Shown here: piece by piece, positions 1-7,079 of the stretch
How positions within the stretch are numbered: position 1 is the stretch's first letter
Layout of the letters: the number at the start of each line of letters is the position of its first letter
Source of the DNA: Saprospira grandis DSM 2844
GTDB taxonomy: Bacteria > Bacteroidota > Bacteroidia > Chitinophagales > Saprospiraceae
Direction of reading: 5' to 3'
NCBI RefSeq assembly: GCF_000275825.1
Contig: NZ_JH719942.1
Location: 2,863,928 to 2,927,927 of the forward strand
DNA: 64,000 nt
Program-made: the position numbers and the translations under genes
The notes under the pieces: generated by a model
The model's database searches: none
What the model was told of the DNA's origin: nothing
What the model saw: only the letters and a program-made list of their open reading frames with translations

Positions 1-2
1 TG

Positions 3-224
3 CATAACGGCAAAACCGCCAATGCAGGCCTCATGAACGAACCCGTTTCCGATGATTTCTATTTTATCGTAAGCGATAAATGCACCGAATGCGTCGGCTT
101 TCATGAAGAACCCCAATGTGCCGCCGTCTGCCCCGTAGATTGCTGCCTGCCAGACCCCGAACATGTAGAGACGGAAGCTACCCTGCTCCAGAAAAAAGCA
201 ATTATGCACCCTAGCGAAGAATAA
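3..224 (+). CDS. 4Fe-4S ferredoxin, C-terminal part (5' end outside window)
   Basis: This is the C-terminal part of a small iron-sulfur ferredoxin; the reading frame is open to the window edge, so the start lies upstream. The visible residues include the cluster-binding pattern CTEC...CAAVCPVDCC, with the CxxC part stretched by an insertion (CVGFHEEPQC), as in the roughly 115-aa YfhL-like ferredoxins common in Bacteroidota. By family it is a cytoplasmic one-electron carrier. An internal ATG at 33 exists, but the upstream codons remain open and family length argues against a start there. The gene is followed by the promoter of the first tRNA-His. Partner enzymes cannot be told from this fragment. 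Confidence 0.85.
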   Translation, partial: HNGKTANAGLMNEPVSDDFYFIVSDKCTECVGFHEEPQCAAVCPVDCCLPDPEHVETEATLLQKKAIMHPSEE

Positions 225-237
225 TTTTCCTGCAAAA

Positions 238-269
238 TTTGGTCTTTTCGTTTTGCTAACTTATATTTG
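238..269 (+). promoter_or_regulatory. Bacteroidota-type promoter of tRNA-His copy 1
   Basis: TTTG at 238-241 and TATATTTG at 262-269 are separated by 20 bp, which matches the Bacteroidota -33/-7 promoter form. The motif ends 15 bp before the tRNA. Confidence 0.7.
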
Positions 270-284
270 TGCCGCTTTCAAGAT

Positions 285-360
285 GGAGGGTGTAGCTCAG
301 TTGGTTAGAGCGCCAGATTGTGGTTCTGGAGGTCGTGGGTTCGAAACCCATCACTCTCCC
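285..360 (+). tRNA. tRNA-His (GTG), copy 1
   Basis: A full cloverleaf can be folded: acceptor GAGGGTG (286-292) with CACTCTC (352-358), anticodon stem CCAGA/TCTGG around loop 318-324 with anticodon GTG at 320-322, and a T arm with TTCGAAA. G285 can act as the extra G-1 opposite C359, which is the identity mark of tRNA-His. The 3' CCA is not encoded. An identical copy lies 181 bp downstream. Confidence 0.95.
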
Positions 361-373
361 TACATTTAAGAGC

Positions 374-410
374 AAAAGCGAGATACTATTTAGTATCTCG
401 CTTTTTTTTT
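374..410 (+). terminator. Rho-independent terminator after tRNA-His copy 1
   Basis: A 13-bp stem (374-386 with 393-405) with a 6-base loop is followed by a T tract to 410. It sits 14 bp after the tRNA. Confidence 0.85.
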
Positions 411-420
411 GGGCCAAAAC

Positions 421-451
421 TTGGATTATCCAAAAAGCTGCTTTATATTTG
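421..451 (+). promoter_or_regulatory. Bacteroidota-type promoter of tRNA-His copy 2
   Basis: TTG at 421-423 and TATATTTG at 444-451 are 20 bp apart. The TATATTTG box and its distance to the tRNA repeat those of copy 1, so the transcription unit was duplicated together with its promoter. Confidence 0.7.
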
Positions 452-465
452 TACCGCTTCAAGAT

Positions 466-541
466 GGAGGGTGTAGCTCAGTTGGTTAGAGCGCCAGATT
501 GTGGTTCTGGAGGTCGTGGGTTCGAAACCCATCACTCTCCC
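466..541 (+). tRNA. tRNA-His (GTG), copy 2
   Basis: The tRNA sequence is identical to copy 1, with anticodon GTG at 501-503, G-1 at 466 and C73 at 540. It has its own promoter and terminator. Confidence 0.95.
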
Positions 542-553
542 TACATTAAGAGC

Positions 554-590
554 AAAAGCGAGATTGTGAAAACAATCTCGCTTTTTTTTT
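554..590 (+). terminator. Rho-independent terminator after tRNA-His copy 2
   Basis: A 14-bp stem (554-567 with 572-585) with a GAAA loop is followed by a T tract. The outer stem bases match the terminator of copy 1, but the upper stem and loop differ. That suggests an old duplication. Confidence 0.85.
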
Positions 591-600
591 GGCCCAATTT

Positions 601-786
601 AGGGCTAGGGAGGCGGCGAAGCCGCCATGGCCGTTAGGCCAAAGGCCCAGCGCTGCGGAGCGGGTGGCCCGAAGGGCCAGACCAAAGGCAGGCAAAGCCT
701 GCCTGCAGGGCCGAACAGACCTGTGAGCCCCGCAGCATAGCGGCGGCCGCCCCTCCTAAAAAGGGCGGCCGCGGGCCCCAAAAAAA
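601..786 (-). repeat. GGGGC-family intergenic element, copy 1 (subfamily I)
   Basis: Read on the minus strand it starts GGGGCCCGCGGCCGCC (779 downwards), then carries the CTATGCTGCGGGGCTC segment, the family core (GTCTGTTCGGCCC variant), a variable stem GGCAGGC/GCCTGCC, the GGTCTGGCCC/GGGCC stem and a CGCAGCGCTGGGCC tail. Its GGGGC end lies 11 bp past the stop codon of the minus-strand barrel gene, in sense with it. Confidence 0.75.
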
Positions 787-789
787 GAA

Positions 790-2460
790 TTAAGGTAAGC
801 GATATTTTAGGCCCACCAACAACTGAAAATGATGAGCGGCCATCTGTTCGTTTTGGGCCAATTGGCGGAGATAATGGGCCTGCAAAGACAGGCGGTAGTG
901 ATCGCCCAATTGGCGATCGAGGCCCAAGCCCAACTGCAAGGCAAATTGTTGATTATTGGCCCAGCTCCCCTCTTGCAAAAGGGCCGAATTGGGAGAATCT
1001 GTAGGTAGATAGCTTCTTTGGAGGATTTGTCCCGCCGCCTGTTGCCCAATTAGCTCTTCTTGGCCCCGCTGCTGCCGCTGCAAAGACAACTGATAAAGGC
1101 CGGCAGCCAAGGCTTGCAACTCCCATTTATTATCAATATATAGGCTATAGCGAAGCTGCAAAGGCAACTGCAACAACTGCAAGCGCTCCTCCTTATTGAT
1201 TTGGCGGCTGTAGCTTAGGCCATCGGGCATGAGGAGGCTAGACTGCTCAAAAAGCGCATAGTTCTGCTGCTGCCAAAATAGGCCCAAAGACAAGCCCCAT
1301 TTTTTGTTGAGCTCCTGCTCTAGCTGTAGACCAAACTGCAAACCCGCTTGTCCACTACCCAAATTGGCCGTTTCGCCTAGGCCCAAATTGAGGCCCGTAT
1401 ATAGGCCCAAATGACGATGGCGATTATAGACCTTGGGAAAGCTATAGGGACTTTTGAGCTGAAAACTGAGGTCCCCTTTCAATTTATCCAAATCATTGCT
1501 GTCCTTTTTGGCCAAATAATTAGCCAAGGACAGCCCCTGATCTTCTAGGTCGAGGGCCGCAAAAACAGCGGCTTCCTTATTTTGCTCTTCCTTTTGGTTG
1601 CTGTCTTCCGGACGAGCGTCTTCTTCGGTTCCCTCTACCTGACCGCTGTTTTCTGCTTGCTTAGCGGTTTTCTCTTGGCTTGTGGCCAAGAGATTAGCCT
1701 GAGCTCCAGCGGCTGCTTTTGCAAAGTTTTGGCCCTGAATAAAGGGCGGTAATTTTGCGCCAGCCCCAAAGCTTGCCGAAAATGCCCCTGCGGGCTGCTT
1801 TTGTAGTAGGGGACTGCCCATCGCAATCTGCTGCGGCTCCTCACTAAGGCGAAGCGCATTAGTTAGGGCCGTATTTTCTCCAGCCGAAAAGGAAGCTTGC
1901 GAATCTTTTTGACCGCTTTGCGTCTTAGCTGAAGGACTATTTTGGGCCAAATCATTGGCGGTATTTGTCTTGCTAGATTGGCCTTTATCCCCAGTGGCTT
2001 CTTCCTGCATCGGATGCAAATAAAAGAGGTTAATTAGGGTAAAGAGCGAGAGCAACAGCAGGCCAGCCTCCATAGTTTTGAACCAAAAAACAGCGGGCCG
2101 GTCCTTTTTTTCCTCTAGGGCGGCTTCTAGGCGGCTCCAATCCTCGGGCATTTCTTCCTCTGTAGCAGCATAGGCTGCCAAGGCCTGCCTAGCGAGGGCA
2201 TCCAGCTCTTCGGTCTCCTCGGCATTGAGGTCCAAGTCCGTTTGTAGGCGGTCCCAATCCTCTTCCATGCTCAGCTCATTGGCTTCAAAATCGCCCAAAG
2301 CGGCAAGGACCAATTGATCTAATTGCTCATCTTTCTTTTGGCTAGCGTCCAAACGGGCTTCAAACTTCATCCAATCCTCTTCCAGATGATGGGCCTCTGC
2401 CTCAAAATCATTAAAGAGTTTTCGGCTATATTCATCGAATTTGTCAAAATCTTCTTTCAT
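790..2460 (-). CDS. Membrane-anchored protein with cytoplasmic repeats and C-terminal beta-barrel-like domain (ECF sigma partner)
   Basis: The 556-aa product has three parts. Residues 1-125 hold three acidic repeats built around a (L/M)(E/P)EDW motif. One membrane segment follows at about 127-150 (GLLLLSLFTLINLFYL), then a low-complexity Gln/Ala/Ser-rich stretch to about 330. The last 210 residues alternate polar and hydrophobic residues and are rich in Leu, Gln and Tyr, like the outer-membrane beta-barrel (porin-family) domain of Bacteroidota. The gene begins 20 bp after an ECF sigma gene and is surely co-transcribed with it. I infer that the N-terminal part binds the sigma factor as an anti-sigma while the C-terminal part senses or resides in the periplasm or outer membrane. 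No named family was recognised for the N-terminus. A paralogous pair lies at 29.2-31.2 kb. Confidence 0.7.
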   Translation of the reverse strand: MKEDFDKFDEYSRKLFNDFEAEAHHLEEDWMKFEARLDASQKKDEQLDQLVLAALGDFEANELSMEEDWDRLQTDLDLNAEETEELDALARQALAAYAATEEEMPEDWSRLEAALEEKKDRPAVFWFKTMEAGLLLLSLFTLINLFYLHPMQEEATGDKGQSSKTNTANDLAQNSPSAKTQSGQKDSQASFSAGENTALTNALRLSEEPQQIAMGSPLLQKQPAGAFSASFGAGAKLPPFIQGQNFAKAAAGAQANLLATSQEKTAKQAENSGQVEGTEEDARPEDSNQKEEQNKEAAVFAALDLEDQGLSLANYLAKKDSNDLDKLKGDLSFQLKSPYSFPKVYNRHRHLGLYTGLNLGLGETANLGSGQAGLQFGLQLEQELNKKWGLSLGLFWQQQNYALFEQSSLLMPDGLSYSRQINKEERLQLLQLPLQLRYSLYIDNKWELQALAAGLYQLSLQRQQRGQEELIGQQAAGQILQRSYLPTDSPNSALLQEGSWANNQQFALQLGLGLDRQLGDHYRLSLQAHYLRQLAQNEQMAAHHFQLLVGLKYRLP

Positions 2461-2480
2461 AAGCGAACTAGCTCTAGCGC

Positions 2481-3062
2481 TTAGTGATATAATTGTTTAA
2501 TGTACTCTCTTAGTTTGGCCCGGGCCTTCACTAAATTGGAGCGGGAGGTACTTTCGGTAATTCCTAATTGTTGGGCCACTTCTCTATGCGAGTAGCCCTC
2601 TATGGCATATAGATTAAATACGGCCCGATAGGAGGGCGGCAGTTTTTGGATCACTGCCATAATTTCTTTGGCAGAATAGCGACTAATGGCGTCGGCATCT
2701 TCAGAAATTTTGTGTTGGGCGGTCTCTATATTTTCGCTGCGGTGGCGAATTGCCTTGCGGTAAAAGTCAATAGAGGTGTTAATCATAATCCGTCTGATCC
2801 AAGCATCTAGGGAGGTCCCTATTTTGTAGCGATGCAGATAGCGAAACACTTTGATATAGCCTTCATTGAGGATATCGCGGGCATCTTCACTATTATTAGA
2901 ATAGCGCAGACAGACCCCTAGCATGCGCCCATAAAAGCGCTCGTAGAGTTCTTTTTGGGCCCAACGCTTTTCTTCTAAGCAGGCTTTGATGAGCTGAGCT
3001 TCTTGCTCTTTGGCGGTTCGCTCTCGCTCTTTTTTAGATGATATATTCAAGGCAAAATCCAT
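2481..3062 (-). CDS. RNA polymerase sigma factor, ECF type
   Basis: A 193-aa sigma-70 factor of the extracytoplasmic-function class. Region 2 is visible in the segment with SEDARDILNEGYIKVF (about residues 58-73), and region 4 in LPPSYRAVFNLY...YSHREVAQQLGI...RSNLVKARAKLREYI (about 140-190). Length and layout fit ECF sigma factors, which lack regions 1 and 3. It directs RNA polymerase to a small regulon and is normally held by a membrane partner, here most likely the next gene (20 bp downstream). The second sigma at 30.6-31.2 kb is a close paralogue with the same region 4 wording. The target promoters cannot be read from this window. Confidence 0.93.
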   Translation of the reverse strand: MDFALNISSKKERERTAKEQEAQLIKACLEEKRWAQKELYERFYGRMLGVCLRYSNNSEDARDILNEGYIKVFRYLHRYKIGTSLDAWIRRIMINTSIDFYRKAIRHRSENIETAQHKISEDADAISRYSAKEIMAVIQKLPPSYRAVFNLYAIEGYSHREVAQQLGITESTSRSNLVKARAKLREYIKQLYH

Positions 3063-3214
3063 AGCAGATAATTATCGGTGGAGGGAAATGGGGTGCATTC
3101 TCTCGATCTGGGGCAAGTTTTCCCAGTTGTTTCTAATACGTTGAAGATAGGGGCTTTGCTGCCTAGCTCTATGGTTTGGCCTAAAAAACAGGGAGATAAT
3201 GTTGTAGTTTTTTT

Positions 3215-3357
3215 GGGGCTGCCCACTCGCTTCGCTCGGGTCGGGCCATTGCGCAGCTCGCAGGTCTGCTCGGCCCTGCGGCGGCTTTGCCGCCTGGGTC
3301 TGCCGCCTTCGGCGGCCCTGCTACAGCCCCTCAGCCGGCGGCTTCGCCGCCTCTAGA
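3215..3357 (+). repeat. GGGGC-family intergenic element, copy 2 (subfamily III)
   Basis: Starts TTTTTTGGGGCTGCCC, then an ACTCGCTTCGCTCGGGTCGG stem, the core GCTCGCAGGTCTGCTCGGCC, a GGCGGCTTTGCCGCC stem, a GCCGCC/GGCGGC stem and the tail CTACAGCCCCTCAGCC. It lies upstream of the ECF sigma gene and points away from it. Apparent open frames inside it are not genes. Confidence 0.75.
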
Positions 3358-3373
3358 TGCAAATAAGTGCATC

Positions 3374-3404
3374 AAAAAAAGCCCCTTAGCTGGGGCTAAG
3401 GGGC
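3374..3404 (-). terminator. Rho-independent terminator of the S24 repressor gene
   Basis: Perfect inverted repeat GCCCCTTAGC (3381-3390) with 3395-3404. On the minus strand it is followed by seven T, and it lies 50 bp past the stop of the gene at 3456-4196. Confidence 0.75.
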
Positions 3405-3455
3405 GGGGTATATCAATTGTTTGTAAGCTGTATTTTGGAAAAGCGGGCGGGGCGT

Positions 3456-4196
3456 TTAGATAGCGGTTACCTTTCGGTCCACCTTCATAATTTTGCGTAC
3501 TTCTGCGACCTCCACCATAAAGGGGTCATGTTCTAGGTAGTTATCAGAAATAAGTTTGAGATGAGTTAGTCGATTTTTGTTAAAGACCTTTTGGATGCGT
3601 TTAACTTGGACGCCATGGCTACTGACGATGGCGTAGACTTCATTTTCTTGAACCCTTTCGATACCTTCTAGGGGGCGGCAGATGACCAAATCTCCATTGC
3701 TGAGAGTAGGTTGCATAGAGTCGCCACTAATTGTAAAGGCCACATAATCGCCTTGAGAGAGGCCGGGCAGGCTAAAATACTGTCCTTCCTCATAGGAATC
3801 TATGCCTAGGGCCGAGCTAGCAAAAGCGGCCTGGCTAGAATATAAGATTTGGGAGCCATATCCATAATCGGAGGCTAATTCGCCATTGGCGAAGGCGGGA
3901 GCGTCTTCCTCGCCGAACATGGGGCCTTTTCCTTGGAGCAGATAATCCTTATTGACGCCAAATTCTTCACAAAAGCGGCTGGCTTTATCAAAATCGATAG
4001 CGCGGCTACTTTGGGGGTTGAGAAATGCGCGGACTAGATGCCCGTTTCCTTTTTTGTCCCAAAAGAGCAAAGAGAGTTTGGTCATCCCTTTATCGTGGCT
4101 ATTGGGGACAATATCCCCTTTTTCCTCTAAGGCTTTAAAGGCCTTGATAAAACGACGATTCATGGCTAAGCGCTTCTCCTTTTTTTGATTTTTCAT
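3456..4196 (-). CDS. LexA/CI-like repressor with S24 autopeptidase domain
   Basis: A 246-aa protein with an N-terminal helical DNA-binding region of the XRE type (about residues 10-90, ending VNKDYLLQGKGPMF). The C-terminal S24 domain shows the catalytic serine in SGDSMQPTLSNGD (Ser160) and the catalytic lysine in VQVKRIQ (Lys199). Family knowledge: such proteins repress promoters and cut themselves when RecA filaments or other signals appear, as LexA and CI do. Here the gene stands alone, with its own minus-strand promoter and terminator and no phage genes nearby. I therefore read it as a stand-alone stress regulator rather than a prophage repressor. The true lexA of this organism may be elsewhere. 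Confidence 0.85.
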   Translation of the reverse strand: MKNQKKEKRLAMNRRFIKAFKALEEKGDIVPNSHDKGMTKLSLLFWDKKGNGHLVRAFLNPQSSRAIDFDKASRFCEEFGVNKDYLLQGKGPMFGEEDAPAFANGELASDYGYGSQILYSSQAAFASSALGIDSYEEGQYFSLPGLSQGDYVAFTISGDSMQPTLSNGDLVICRPLEGIERVQENEVYAIVSSHGVQVKRIQKVFNKNRLTHLKLISDNYLEHDPFMVEVAEVRKIMKVDRKVTAI

Positions 4197-4242
4197 AGTG
4201 GATCATTTGGCGAGCAGAGGAGGAACAAGTCCCCTTGCGCTA

Positions 4243-4273
4243 CAAATCTAAAACAAATCCGTTTAAAAACAAA
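4243..4273 (-). promoter_or_regulatory. Promoter of the S24 repressor gene
   Basis: On the minus strand TTTG (4273-4270), 19 bp, then TAGATTTG (4250-4243) is a full match to the Bacteroidota promoter form. It lies 47 bp before the start codon. Confidence 0.65.
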
Positions 4274-4414
4274 TAGTTGCATATATTTTTGCAAATAAAA
4301 ACAGGAAGTTGTATCTTGTTGGAGATAAGAAGGGGAATCCTAAGCCACTATTATTAAATGAATTGATTAAGTCTTACTTTTGGGCGGGGTTTTAAAAGCG
4401 CTGCTTATATTCTG

Positions 4415-4577
4415 CGGCAGGGGCGAGCGAAGCGAGCCGGCTGAGGGATGGACAGCAGTGGCGCGTAGCGGCAGACCCAGGGCTTTTGAAGCGAAGCGAA
4501 AAAGCCTGCAGGGCCGAGCAGACCTGCGAGCTGCGAAACAGCCCGACCCCGAAGGAACTGAGGGGGCAGCCCCAAAA
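4415..4577 (-). repeat. GGGGC-family intergenic element, copy 3 (subfamily III)
   Basis: On the minus strand it starts GGGGCTGCCCCC at 4573 and carries the core GCTCGCAGGTCTGCTCGGCC, an imperfect stem AGGCTTTTTCGC...AAAAGCC and a CTCAGCC tail. Its GGGGC end faces the glycosyltransferase start, 25 bp away. Confidence 0.72.
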
Positions 4578-4598
4578 AACAACAGGCTAAAAAACAGT

Positions 4599-5696
4599 AT
4601 GAAACGGATTCTTTTTGTGGCTTTACATCGGCCAAATCGCTCGCCTTCACAGCGTTTTCGGTATGAGCAGTATTTAGATTTTTTGGAGGAGCATGGTTAT
4701 GAGTATGAGCTCTCTTATTTGATTGAGGCGGAGGATGATCCTGTTTTTTATGGAGCGGGGCAGTATTTGGGTAAAATGAGGGTATTGTTGAAGAGTGTTT
4801 GGCGGCTTTGGCGGGCTTCTGGGTCTTGGGCCAAGCAATTTGATGTAATTTATGTGCAGCGGGAGGCCTTTATGTTGGGGACTTCTTTTTTTGAGCGTCG
4901 TTTTGCTAAGCGGGCGCCCTTAGTTTTTGACTTTGACGACTCTATATGGTTGCAGAATGTATCGGCTAATAATAGTGCTTTAGGGTTTTTGAAGAATGCG
5001 AATAAGACGGCGGAGTTAATTGCTTTGGCGGATATGGTATTTGCGGGGAATTGTTATTTGGCGGATTATGCTAGGCAATATAATGATTGTGTAAAGGTAT
5101 TGCCGACGACTGTGGATGAGCAGCGGCATCATCCTAAATTTAAGCCGGCTAAGGCGGCGGATGCGGCGGTTTGTATTGGTTGGACGGGGAGTTTTTCTAC
5201 GGTACAATACTTTGAGCAGTTGTTGCCGGTTTTGCGTCGTTTGAAGGAGAAGTATGGGGATAAGATATACTTTAAGTTGATAGGGGATGCGAATTATAGT
5301 TTGCCTGAGTTGGGCATTCGGGGGGTAGCTTGGACTGAAGCGGATGAGATGGAGCAATTGGTGGAGTTGGATATTGGTTTGATGCCTTTGCCGACGGATG
5401 AATGGACCAAGGGGAAATGTGGCTTGAAGGGTTTGCAATATATGGCTTTGGGTTTGCCTGCGGTGATGTCGGCAGTGGGGGTAAATACGGAAATCATTGA
5501 GCAGGGCGTCAATGGTTACTTGGCGCATAATGAGGAGGAGTGGTTTGCGCAGCTTTCGGCTTTGATTGAATCGGCGGAGTTGCGGGAAAAGCTGGGCCGG
5601 GCGGGTCGTCAAAGGGTGTTGGAAGAGTATGCTGTAGTGGCTCAAAAGGAGCGTTATTTGGCCTTTTTTGATGAATTAGTGGCAAAGAAAAAGTAG
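4599..5696 (+). CDS. Glycosyltransferase, GT4-like
   Basis: A 365-aa protein. I start it at ATG 4599 (MKRILFVALHRPNRSP) because the longer open frame upstream runs through repeat element 3. It has the two-lobe GT-B look of glycosyltransferases: an N-terminal lobe with FDFDDSIW (about 110-117) and a C-terminal nucleotide-sugar lobe with FKLIGDANY, MGLPAVMSAVG-like and EQGVNGYLAHNEEEW segments. Such enzymes move a sugar from a nucleotide donor to lipid- or polysaccharide-linked acceptors at the inner face of the membrane. The substrate is unknown, and no neighbouring polysaccharide genes help. The codons here favour G-ending forms (TTG, GCG, GGG), unlike genes further right. Confidence 0.85.
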   Translation: MKRILFVALHRPNRSPSQRFRYEQYLDFLEEHGYEYELSYLIEAEDDPVFYGAGQYLGKMRVLLKSVWRLWRASGSWAKQFDVIYVQREAFMLGTSFFERRFAKRAPLVFDFDDSIWLQNVSANNSALGFLKNANKTAELIALADMVFAGNCYLADYARQYNDCVKVLPTTVDEQRHHPKFKPAKAADAAVCIGWTGSFSTVQYFEQLLPVLRRLKEKYGDKIYFKLIGDANYSLPELGIRGVAWTEADEMEQLVELDIGLMPLPTDEWTKGKCGLKGLQYMALGLPAVMSAVGVNTEIIEQGVNGYLAHNEEEWFAQLSALIESAELREKLGRAGRQRVLEEYAVVAQKERYLAFFDELVAKKK

Positions 5697-5824
5697 GGGA
5701 GGGGAGCGTTGGTTATTTAGGGCTTGTGAAATCTGCTTGAAAAGTTAAGCGTCTAATTGGTTTTTTGCTATTGATTTCTGTATCTTTCTGGAGAAGAATT
5801 ATAAAAACAGTAAAGAACAGTTAT

Positions 5825-6877
5825 ATGGCAGATTTAGGTAAGATTCAGGGGCTTATTGGGCAGTACAATGCTCAGTTGACCACCTTAAAGGAATTATTTT
5901 TGGCCGATGGTAAAATTGACCAAGAGGAGCAAGATCAATTGGATAAAATTGAGGGCTTGATTAACAGCTTGGGTGATTTATTGGAGGATAAGATTGATTC
6001 GGCTCAGGCCGAGGCTGGTGAAGATGAAGAAGCTGGGGCTCCTCCTGCGGAGTTGGAGAGCAATCAGAAAACGATAAAGGCCTCTGTGGGTCGTGGTGGA
6101 ACCAATGACAAGGCCGATGTGCAGTTGGTTCAGGAATTATTGAAGGCCAAGGGGCATAATTTGGCCGTAGATGGATTGATTGGGCCGGGTACTATTGGCG
6201 AGATCAAAGCTTTTCAGCAGGCGGCTTTTGGTTGGGCTGATGGGCGGATTGATCCTGGAGGGCAGAGTTGGCAGGCGCTTAATGGCGCAGCTTCTGCGAG
6301 TTCGGATGACAGCAGCAGTAGTTCGGATAGTTCTTCGGCTACAGACAGTAGTGAAGAGGGGGGTGTTTCGGGCAAAGACTTTAGCCACCCCAATGCGGGG
6401 AATGTCAGTTTGAGTTATGGCTCGAAGGCGGTTAAGTTGAACAGCAGAGCGGAGAAGTTACTCAAGAGTATTTTGGCGGCTTGTGGTATGACGGGCGCAA
6501 CAGTAACCTCTACCATTAGAACCTATCATGATCAGGCTCGGATTACGATGACGCAGACCTTGCCTGGTCGTGGGGCGAAGACTGTGCGTAAATGGTATGG
6601 CCAAGATGTATTGGATGCTTGTCGGAAGTACAGCGGAAACATTCAGGCCTTTGCTGACTGGTGGCAGAAAAGAGATCAGAACAGAGGGCGGGTATCGAGT
6701 AAGCACTTGAGTAATCAGGCTTTGGATGTGGTACCTAATGGGAATCGTTCTGTATTTGCGGACAAAGTAGCGGGGCTAGTGCCGGTATCGGGTTCTGGTG
6801 TTCGTCGGATCATTAAGAAAGGGCAAATGAATGAGCCTGTAGACCATGTAGAGTTTACCTTTAAGGTTACTGGATAA
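5825..6877 (+). CDS. Peptidoglycan-binding, M15-like D,D-peptidase without signal peptide
   Basis: 350 aa. The start at ATG 5825 (MADLGKIQGL) is preferred over ATG 5765, whose extra residues look unlike protein. Residues 1-70 are a charged helical segment. About 85-155 form a PG_binding_1 domain (VQLVQELLKAKGHNLAVDG...GTIGEIKAFQQA), then a Ser/Asp linker. The last 160 residues carry the M15 zinc-peptidase signature SKHLSNQALDVVP and DHVEF (HxxxxxxD...HxE). Family role: cutting peptide stems of peptidoglycan. No Sec signal or membrane segment is visible, so export would need another route such as a contractile injection device, or release by lysis. A terminator follows directly. Confidence 0.75.
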   Translation: MADLGKIQGLIGQYNAQLTTLKELFLADGKIDQEEQDQLDKIEGLINSLGDLLEDKIDSAQAEAGEDEEAGAPPAELESNQKTIKASVGRGGTNDKADVQLVQELLKAKGHNLAVDGLIGPGTIGEIKAFQQAAFGWADGRIDPGGQSWQALNGAASASSDDSSSSSDSSSATDSSEEGGVSGKDFSHPNAGNVSLSYGSKAVKLNSRAEKLLKSILAACGMTGATVTSTIRTYHDQARITMTQTLPGRGAKTVRKWYGQDVLDACRKYSGNIQAFADWWQKRDQNRGRVSSKHLSNQALDVVPNGNRSVFADKVAGLVPVSGSGVRRIIKKGQMNEPVDHVEFTFKVTG

Positions 6878-6898
6878 AGCGGGACTTTAAATGAAGAG

Positions 6899-6930
6899 AA
6901 AAGCCCCAGCCGAAATCGGCTGGGGCTTTT
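6899..6930 (+). terminator. Rho-independent terminator after the peptidoglycan hydrolase
   Basis: A 15-bp perfect stem (6899-6913 with 6916-6930) ending in TTTT, 21 bp after the stop codon. It is GC-rich in the centre. Confidence 0.8.
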
Positions 6931-6946
6931 GTTGGTTTTGGGGGTG

Positions 6947-6961
6947 TGTCCGGTTGATGTC
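6947..6961 (+). promoter_or_regulatory. Shared 15-bp motif upstream of adhesin gene 1
   Basis: TGTCCGGTTGATGTC here recurs with one change at 10629-10643. Both copies sit about 120-145 bp before the start of a type IX-secreted adhesin-like gene. Its role is unknown; a common regulatory site is one possibility. Confidence 0.3.
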
Positions 6962-7079
6962 TGCATGTGGTCTGGCTGTGGTCCTTGGGCAGATTCGTTT
7001 TAAGAAAGAGGCTGGGATAAATTTGTAGTAAGTTTTTAGTGGGCTTAAAACAAGATAAAATTATCAGCTATACCTTAAA

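Noticed and set aside
3078-3356. Open reading frames inside the GGGGC-family elements (also at 4380-4598, 10226-10720, 14532-14918, 20953-21436, 37530-37959, 51469-51712, 60965-61280)
   Set aside because: These frames follow the GC-rich palindromes, appear on both strands, and give Arg/Ala/Pro/Leu-rich products that reflect repeat sequence, not protein selection.
3456-4196. S24 repressor as sign of a prophage
   Set aside because: No integrase, structural or lysis genes surround it, and it has its own promoter and terminator.
5016-5645. Long open frame on the minus strand within the glycosyltransferase gene
   Set aside because: It is a shadow of the real gene; the product is rich in Arg, Gln, His and Ile without any domain.
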